NCBI GenBank assembly: GCA_019247695.1
Contig: JAFBAP010000022.1
Location: 1-57,501 of the forward strand
Length of the DNA stretch: 57,501 nucleotides
Direction: 5' to 3'
DNA from: Verrucomicrobiota bacterium
GTDB lineage: Bacteria; Verrucomicrobiota; Verrucomicrobiia; Chthoniobacterales; JAFAMB01
Both the position numbers and the translations under genes were made by a program. The notes under the pieces were generated by a model. The model was not told the origin of the DNA. It saw nothing but the letters and a program-made list of their open reading frames with translations, and did no database searches. Of the stretch, positions 52,216-57,501 are shown one piece after another. The first letter of the stretch is position 1, and each line of letters starts with the position of its first letter.

Positions 52216-53301
52216 ATGAAAGCGCTTCGTTTTCACGGCCGGAAAGACTTGCGGGTGGACGACGTGGAGGATCCGAAGTCATGCGGGCCTCACCAGGTTC
52301 TGGTTAAAAACTCCTATTGCGGCATTTGCGGGACTGACCTGCACGAGTATTTGCACGGTCCGATCCAAATCCCGCAGAAGCCCCACCCCTTCTCAAAAGC
52401 GGTCCTCCCGTTGATACTCGGGCACGAATTTTCCGGCGTGGTTGAGGCGGTTGGGCCCGAGGTGCAAAGCGTCCACCCCGGGGATCACGTTTCCATTCAA
52501 CCCAACGTCATCCCGGGCGGAGACTACTTCGACCGGCGCGGCTGGAGTCATCTGAGTGATAACCTGTCGGTGGTCGGCTTAAGTTACCCGTGGGGCGGCA
52601 TGGCCGAGCGCTGCCTGGTCTACGATTACAACGTCGCCAAACTGCCGCCCGAGGTCTCCGATGAGCAGGGCGCGATGATCGAACCGGCCGCCGTCGCGGT
52701 TAATGCGATTGAAAATGGGGACCTGAAGGCCGGAGACACGATCCTCATCACCGGCGGTGGGCCCATCGGGGCGCTGGTTGGGATGGCAGCCTCCGCAGCC
52801 GGTGCATCAAAAATCTTTCTTTCGGAACCGAACCCGGTCCGCCGCGAATTCCTGGCCTCCTGGGACGTGTTCACCGGCATTTACGACCCGTTAAGCCAGG
52901 ACGTGCCCGCGCTTGTGCGGGAACAGACCGAGAGCGGCGTCGGGGTGGACGTCGCGGTCGAATGCGTCGGCAACGAGAGAGCGCTCGCAACGTGCATGGA
53001 TGCGGTGCGTCGTCGCGGGACCGTGGTTCAGGTAGGCCTCCCCACGCGCCCCGCAAACATAGACTTGCACAAGCTCGTGACCAAAGATCTTTCCTATCGC
53101 GGCAGTTGGGCCTATAAGAACACGGCATGGCCAAAGGTGATCGGCCTCGTTGCCTCCGGCAAGCTGCCCGTCGAAAAGGCCATCACCGGTAAGGTCAAAC
53201 TCGACGCGGCGGTCTCGCAAGGCTTTGACGCGCTGGCGGCCCCCGACAGCGCTCACATCAAGATCCTCGTGGAGGCACCTTCACATACAGCTACCCCGTA
53301 A
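52216..53301 (+). CDS. Zinc-type polyol/2,3-butanediol dehydrogenase
   Basis: The 361-residue medium-chain dehydrogenase has catalytic zinc ligands C38 (CGICGTDLHEY), H70 and E71 (LGHEFSG), and the Rossmann motif ITGGGPIGALVG. Long loops after the active-site cysteine are typical of (R,R)-butanediol and sorbitol dehydrogenases. The structural-zinc cysteines are absent; the region reads PNVIPGGDYFDRRGW. It would oxidise a secondary alcohol of a sugar alcohol or diol. It follows the DeoR gene by 807 bp and precedes an internally deleted copy of itself. Confidence 0.85.
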   Translation: MKALRFHGRKDLRVDDVEDPKSCGPHQVLVKNSYCGICGTDLHEYLHGPIQIPQKPHPFSKAVLPLILGHEFSGVVEAVGPEVQSVHPGDHVSIQPNVIPGGDYFDRRGWSHLSDNLSVVGLSYPWGGMAERCLVYDYNVAKLPPEVSDEQGAMIEPAAVAVNAIENGDLKAGDTILITGGGPIGALVGMAASAAGASKIFLSEPNPVRREFLASWDVFTGIYDPLSQDVPALVREQTESGVGVDVAVECVGNERALATCMDAVRRRGTVVQVGLPTRPANIDLHKLVTKDLSYRGSWAYKNTAWPKVIGLVASGKLPVEKAITGKVKLDAAVSQGFDALAAPDSAHIKILVEAPSHTATP

Positions 53302-53690
53302 CCCTAAGCAGGCAACCAATCCCCAGGTATGACAGATAAATTCCCAATGGACGTTTCGGCTAGGCGTTACCGGCTGACGTTTCATTCGAGGGAACAACAA
53401 CGTCTACCCCGCCCTCTTCGACGGAGCCGGGCATCGCGTCGCTTTACAGTACACCATGGCGGCGTTCAACCGGGATATCGAATCTAACCTTTTGCTGAAG
53501 TACCGGGCCCACGTCCAAACGCCAGGTCTTCTGCTCTGCTTCATCGGCTTTAGTGAGGGGATCATAGCGGCTTGACATCTTTTTGGATTCCGTCTATCTC
53601 TATTGTCGCGTATTCCCCTCATTCGAACATCGTGCACATCCCGCATAGGGGTCACCAGATGAACACGCGTAGCAAATCGGCGGACATTCC
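53302..53690. other. Non-coding region with a promoter
   Basis: No intact gene is seen in 389 bp. Near its 3' end lies a good promoter (53572-53600). An isolated half-site GACGTTTCAT lies near 53377. Confidence 0.5.
53572..53600 (+). promoter_or_regulatory. Promoter candidate TTGACA-17-TATCTC
   Basis: TTGACA (53572-53577) is followed after exactly 17 nt by TATCTC (53595-53600). It lies 90 bp upstream of the dehydrogenase remnant and 365 bp upstream of the SDR gene, so it could drive the SDR-transporter operon through the remnant. Confidence 0.55.
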
Positions 53691-53930
53691 ATGAAAGCGC
53701 TTCGTTTCCACGCCATTAAAGAGTTGTGGGTGGAAGATGTGGACGAAAACCGCGCCGGGGTGAACGTTGCTATTGAATGCGTAGGAAATGAGAAAGTGCT
53801 CGCCACTATGGATTCTGTGGGTCGTCGCGGGACTTTGGTGCAGGTCGGTCCTCCCACGCGCGGGACGGCGATCGACTTGCACAAGCCGGTTGCCGTCCTA
53901 AGCAGACGGCCATCACCCCATCGCACATAA
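53691..53930 (+). pseudogene. Internally deleted paralogue of the zinc dehydrogenase
   Basis: The first 21 codons match the start of the gene at 52216 (MKALRFH...ELWVEDVDE). The next about 50 codons match its residues 240-288 (GVNVAIECVGNEKVLAT, MDSVGRRGTLVQVG, IDLHK). The end matches its 3' flank (CTAAGCAG). Thus about 650 bp of the middle and about 220 bp near the C-terminus are gone. Both the catalytic zinc and Rossmann regions are lost, so the product cannot be an enzyme, although the frame stays open for 79 codons. Confidence 0.85.
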
Positions 53931-53964
53931 CTGCCTGCTTATACTTATCTGAGCTACTGAATTT

Positions 53965-54750
53965 ATGATGAAACGTTTCATCGGTAAGACTGTGGTGGTC
54001 ACCGGGGCCGGCCGCGGCATCGGGTTCGGCATCGCCGAGCGCTTCGCGGAAGAGGGAGCGAACCTTGTGGTGGCTGATCGGGATCCGAAGGTGGAGGAAG
54101 CGGGCGAAAAGCTAAAAAAATCTTTCGGGGTCGGCGCCTTGGCCGTGGAATGTGACGTCACCAACAAGGCGCAAGTCGAAAGCCTTTATGAGCGGGCGGC
54201 GGCGCAGTTCGGGACCATCGACGTTTCGGTCCAGAACGCCGGTGTCATCACGATTGCCCAACTCGAAAGCCTCACCGAAAAGGATTGGAACTTCGTGATG
54301 GCCGTTAACTCGACGGGCGTCTTTCTCTGCTGCCAAGCCGCCGCCAGATACATGATCAAGCAACGTTCCGGACGCCTGATCAACAGCTCTTCGGCCCAGG
54401 GCCGGCAAGGCTTCATCTATACCCCTCACTACGCGGCCAGCAAATTCGCCGTCATTGGCATGACCCAAAGCCTGGCCAAGGAGTTGGCGCCTCACGGCAT
54501 CACCGTTAACGCCATCTGCCCTGGGATTATCGAGACTGATATGTGGGCTTACAATGACGAACATTGGGGGAAGCTTCTTGGCAACTATAAGCCAGGCGAG
54601 CTGATGAAAGAATGGATTCAAGGGGTTCCCCTGAAACGTGGCGGTAATGCCAAAGATATCGCCGGGTTGGTCAGCTTTCTGGCTTCTGACGACGCCTCCT
54701 ACATCACCGGCCAAGCGGTCAACGTCGATGGAGGGCTGGTGATGTCTTGA
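53965..54750 (+). CDS. Short-chain dehydrogenase/reductase (polyol/diol type)
   Basis: The 261-residue classical SDR has the TGAGRGIG cofactor motif (13-20), NAG (91-93), the active-site serine in INSSSAQG (S142/143), Y156 and K160 in YAASK, and ITGQAVNVDGG near the C-terminus. Relatives include meso-butanediol, sorbitol and glucitol-6-phosphate dehydrogenases. The ATG at 53965 or 53968 lies within a perfect 16-bp palindrome, so a repressor could block initiation. It is followed by the binding-protein gene after 125 bp. Confidence 0.88.
   Translation: MMKRFIGKTVVVTGAGRGIGFGIAERFAEEGANLVVADRDPKVEEAGEKLKKSFGVGALAVECDVTNKAQVESLYERAAAQFGTIDVSVQNAGVITIAQLESLTEKDWNFVMAVNSTGVFLCCQAAARYMIKQRSGRLINSSSAQGRQGFIYTPHYAASKFAVIGMTQSLAKELAPHGITVNAICPGIIETDMWAYNDEHWGKLLGNYKPGELMKEWIQGVPLKRGGNAKDIAGLVSFLASDDASYITGQAVNVDGGLVMS
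53967..53982. promoter_or_regulatory. Perfect 16-bp palindrome GATGAAACGTTTCATC
   Basis: It overlaps the SDR start codons and shares the exact core TGAAACGTTTCA with the palindrome at 50042-50055. The site is within coding sequence (Met-Lys-Arg-Phe-Ile), so coincidence cannot be excluded. Confidence 0.5.
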
Positions 54751-54875
54751 GTGCGGAGCGACTGGAGAACCGGGCGGCGGCCAACGCACCGGAGCGCCGG
54801 CCGCTGCTTTGTAAAAAAGGATAAGAAAAGAGATAAACACGAAAGACGACAAATCATAACTCAGTCGATGCCATC

Positions 54876-55856
54876 ATGAAGACGACAAAAATTGTTCCCC
54901 TGCTCGCCGTTGCGGGTCTGGTTTTTTGTACCGCGGCAATCGCGGCGGATCAGCCCGAAGCCGCGCCGCTGAAACCGATCAACAAAAAGCTGACTTTCAT
55001 TTACATCCCGAAGCTTGTTCACCCTTGGTATGAGGAAGTAAAGCGGGGCGTCGAGTACGGCATTCAGGAAGTGAAAAAGGAAGGCATTGACGTTGAGTAC
55101 ATCTGGGACGCACCGGCCCAGGCCGATGTTGATGAAGAAAACCGGAAGATCGAGGCCGCCATCTCCCGCAAGCCGGACGGATTGTGCGTTTCGTGTCTGG
55201 ACCCGGCTACCAACGCCCAGTTGCTGGACGAGGCGCTCAAAGCGAAAGTCAACCTCCTGACGTTCAACGCCACGGGCGGCCCGAAATACCCGTTTGTCGG
55301 TCGAAACAAAGACACTGACGATGGCTACCAGTGCGGAAAGTACGTGGCCGAAAAGCTGGGGGGGAAGGGAAAGGTGGCCATCCTGTTGGGCAGCCTGACG
55401 GCGCCCGAGCACCAGGGGCGCGTCCAAGGTTTCAAGAAGGCGCTGGCGGAGTACCCGAACATCAAGATTGTTTTTGAACAACCTGACAACGACAACCTCG
55501 AGCAGGCGGTATCGGTCACCGAGAGCGCCTTGCAGGCGCACCCGGACCTCAATGCCATCTTGTGCTGCAACGCCAGCAACCCGATCGGGGCGGCGCGGGC
55601 CGTTAAAAACGCGGGCAAAGCGGGCAAGATCCTGATCGGAGGATTCGATAATCTTCCCGAGACGCTGGATTTCGTCAGGGAAGGGGTGATCCTGGTCACC
55701 ATGGCCCAGCGCCAATGGGAGATCGGTTATTGGACCCTGCGATACCTGGTTGCGATGAACCGGGGCCAGACGATTCCCCAGGATCATGATACCGGAATCC
55801 TGATGGTAACCGCCGACACCCTGAAGAAGATAGGGCAGGCTCAGGCCAGCAAGTAG
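54876..55856 (+). CDS. Sugar/polyol ABC binding protein (ribose type)
   Basis: The 326-residue protein has a signal peptide MKTTKIVPLLAVAGLVFCTAAIAA and the ribose-type ligand domain LTFIYIPKLVHPWYEEVKRG, CLDPATNAQLLDEAL, FNATGGPKYPFVGRN and ILIGGFDNLPETLDFV. It probably binds the polyol or sugar processed by the adjacent dehydrogenases. The ATPase gene follows after 119 bp holding a stem-loop. Confidence 0.88.
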   Translation: MKTTKIVPLLAVAGLVFCTAAIAADQPEAAPLKPINKKLTFIYIPKLVHPWYEEVKRGVEYGIQEVKKEGIDVEYIWDAPAQADVDEENRKIEAAISRKPDGLCVSCLDPATNAQLLDEALKAKVNLLTFNATGGPKYPFVGRNKDTDDGYQCGKYVAEKLGGKGKVAILLGSLTAPEHQGRVQGFKKALAEYPNIKIVFEQPDNDNLEQAVSVTESALQAHPDLNAILCCNASNPIGAARAVKNAGKAGKILIGGFDNLPETLDFVREGVILVTMAQRQWEIGYWTLRYLVAMNRGQTIPQDHDTGILMVTADTLKKIGQAQASK

Positions 55857-55872
55857 CAGCACGCGCCAACAA

Positions 55873-55908
55873 GCGGGCGTTGACGGATCAATCACGATTG
55901 ACGCCCGC
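55873..55908 (+). repeat. 8-bp stem-loop between binding protein and ATPase
   Basis: GCGGGCGT (55873-55880) pairs with ACGCCCGC (55901-55908) with a 20-nt loop that can add two wobble pairs. It lies 16 nt after the binding-protein stop, matching the position of similar hairpins in two other transporter operons. Confidence 0.5.
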
Positions 55909-55975
55909 GTTAATCACGCGAGAACTAACCGGCCTAGACGGCGCGAACGCAAACCCAACAAACCAGCCGACCGAC

Positions 55976-57501
55976 ATGCAGGAGTCCCGAAGCAAAAAGG
56001 AGCTGTTTTTTGAGGTCCGCAACATCTCCAAAAGCTTCTCGGGAACGCAGGCTCTCAAAAATGTAAGTTTGAACGTTCGTGCCGGCCAGGTCCACGCGGT
56101 CATCGGTGAGAACGGGGCGGGCAAAAGCACGCTCATGAACATCATCTGCGGCAAGCTGCAGCCCGACACCGGTGAACTCGCGCGAGACGGCCAGATCTTG
56201 AACTTCCGCTCCCCCCTGGATGCGCATCGCGCCGGGATCGCGATCGCACCTCAAGAACTGAATTTGTGCCCGCAGTTATCGGTGGCAGAAAACATCGTGC
56301 TCGGAAACCAGCTCACCGCCGGCATCAGCATCGACCGGAAGGCGACCCGGCGCGTGGCGGAGGAACACCTCGCCGAGATCGATGACCGAATCGATCCGGG
56401 AACCAAGGTTGGCGACTTAAGCGCGGCCGCTCAGCAGCTCGTGCAGATCGCTCGGGCAACGGCCACCCGCGCGGATATCCTGATTTTCGACGAACCGACA
56501 GCGGCACTGACCGATCGCGAAGCCAAAAGTCTTTTCGGGTTCATCTCACGTTTCCGCGAACGGGGCGGAGCCATCTTTTACATCTCCCACCGCCTCGATG
56601 AGATCCTTGAGTACGGGGACCGCATTTCGGTCCTCCGTGACGGGGCGTACATCACGGAGCTCGACCCGCGCCGGACGAACAAGGACGAAATGGTCCGCCA
56701 CATGGCGGGCCGGCAATTCACGAAGGCCGATCTGCGGTCGGGGGTGAAGGACGCGAAAACAAGCGAAATCGTCTTGAGCGTCGAGGGACTCAGCCGGAAA
56801 CGCGAGTTCGACAACGTCAGCTTCGAACTCCGGCGGGGCGAAATCCTTGGGGTGTCAGGCCTGATCGGATCCGGACGAACGGAAGTGGGCAAGTGCATCT
56901 TCGGTCTGACGAAGGCGGATCGGGGGCAGGTTTTCATTGATGGTAAAGAAGTGGTTCATCGCGGTCCTGCCGACGCGATCAAGAGCGGCCTCGTCTACCT
57001 CCCGGAGGAGCGGAAGAAAGAAGGAATTTTTCCCATCCTGAGCGTGCGGGAAAATCTTTGCATTGCCGGCTTTGAGCGGTTTAGAAATTTTTACGGTTTG
57101 AGCCGGCGCCGGATGGTTAAAAGCACGAAGGACTACATCACGCGCATCGGCATCAAGACGTCACGCACCGAAACACCCATCAGGAATTTAAGCGGGGGTA
57201 ACCAGCAGAAAGTCATTATTGCCCGATGGCTGCTGAAACAGTGCCGCATCTTGATTCTCGATGAACCGACGAGGGGCATCGACGTGAGGGCTAAATTCGA
57301 AATTCAGTCCTTCCTGCGGGAACTGACGAAGCAGGGGTTATCCATCATCTACATCTCGTCGGAAATGGAGGAAGTGCTCGAAGTGTCGGACCGGATCATG
57401 GTGATGCACCTGGGGCAAGTCAAAGGCATCGTGGATGCACACAGCGCAACCCAGGAAGGGTTGCTGGGCATTGCGATGAGCTTGAACGAGGACCTCCATC
57501 G
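55976..57501 (+). CDS. Sugar ABC ATP-binding protein, duplicated (partial at window edge)
   Basis: At least 508 residues of an RbsA-like double ATPase, starting MQESRSKKELFFEVRN, run off the window without a stop. Domain 1 has Walker A GENGAGKST, a reduced signature (LSAAAQQLV) and Walker B LIFDEPTAALT. Domain 2 has a degraded Walker A (GLIGSGRTE), signature LSGGNQQK and Walker B LILDEPTRGID. Given the usual length, only a few residues are missing. A permease gene is expected next. Confidence 0.9.
   Translation, partial: MQESRSKKELFFEVRNISKSFSGTQALKNVSLNVRAGQVHAVIGENGAGKSTLMNIICGKLQPDTGELARDGQILNFRSPLDAHRAGIAIAPQELNLCPQLSVAENIVLGNQLTAGISIDRKATRRVAEEHLAEIDDRIDPGTKVGDLSAAAQQLVQIARATATRADILIFDEPTAALTDREAKSLFGFISRFRERGGAIFYISHRLDEILEYGDRISVLRDGAYITELDPRRTNKDEMVRHMAGRQFTKADLRSGVKDAKTSEIVLSVEGLSRKREFDNVSFELRRGEILGVSGLIGSGRTEVGKCIFGLTKADRGQVFIDGKEVVHRGPADAIKSGLVYLPEERKKEGIFPILSVRENLCIAGFERFRNFYGLSRRRMVKSTKDYITRIGIKTSRTETPIRNLSGGNQQKVIIARWLLKQCRILILDEPTRGIDVRAKFEIQSFLRELTKQGLSIIYISSEMEEVLEVSDRIMVMHLGQVKGIVDAHSATQEGLLGIAMSLNEDLH

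Overview
The window is GC-rich bacterial DNA from a Gram-negative heterotroph with a large repertoire for small organic acids, sugars and polyols. No rRNA, tRNA or other taxonomic marker was recognised. Dense LacI/DeoR-controlled ABC sugar uptake, an IS4-type element carrying a DUF6788 gene, a REP-associated tyrosine transposase and low-complexity intergenic repeats suggest a soil Verrucomicrobiota (Chthoniobacter-like) or a relative. That placement is an inference from style, not a demonstrated assignment.

Layout. 0-0.6 kb: non-coding repeats. 0.6-5.4 kb, minus strand: a compact tetronate catabolism operon (L-threonate-type dehydrogenase, 3-oxo-tetronate kinase, 3-oxo-tetronate-4-phosphate decarboxylase, 2-oxo-tetronate isomerase) that runs into a secreted protein interrupted by an in-frame stop. 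5.7-6.8 kb: a lone YiiX-like permuted NlpC/P60 protein. 6.8-8.6 kb, minus: a 2-hydroxyacid dehydrogenase and an HpcH/HpaI aldolase. These are divergent from a three-gene ribose-type ABC transporter (8.9-11.65 kb). 11.9-14.5 kb: a TIR-transmembrane-Sel1 protein. 14.6-17.7 kb, minus: a ferritin-like protein and a Rieske-helical fusion. 17.8-21.9 kb: a mobile-element island with an IS4-type element, a RAYT transposase and a DUF6788 remnant. 22-27.8 kb, minus: an alpha-galactoside-type operon (two permeases, binding protein, GH4 enzyme, LacI regulator). 28.1-32.6 kb, plus: an Fe(III)/polyamine-type ABC transporter. 32.8-36.4 kb: glycogen phosphorylase and an aldo/keto reductase followed by a clear intrinsic terminator. 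36.9-44.8 kb, minus: a seven-gene operon (binding protein, ATPase, two permeases, LacI, ketose 3-epimerase-like protein, tartronate-semialdehyde-reductase-like protein). 45.1-46.5 kb: a DUF2252 protein. 47.2-50.0 kb: an alcohol dehydrogenase/amidohydrolase/DUF59 set known from propane- and acetone-monooxygenase clusters, here without the monooxygenase. 50.5-57.5 kb, plus: a DeoR-regulated, polyol-type operon (zinc dehydrogenase, a deleted paralogue, SDR dehydrogenase, binding protein, ATPase cut by the window edge).

How the parts fit. Five separate ABC importers feed dehydrogenases, epimerases, aldolases and kinases that would produce DHAP, tartronate semialdehyde and similar intermediates. 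Three of the substrate-binding-protein genes are followed by a strong stem-loop before the next gene of the operon, which would allow excess binding protein. The most unusual items are the orphan monooxygenase-accessory cassette ending in stacked palindromes, the Rieske/ferritin-like pair, the TIR-TM-Sel1 protein, and two perfect copies of a TGAAACGTTTCA palindrome beside the polyol-type genes.
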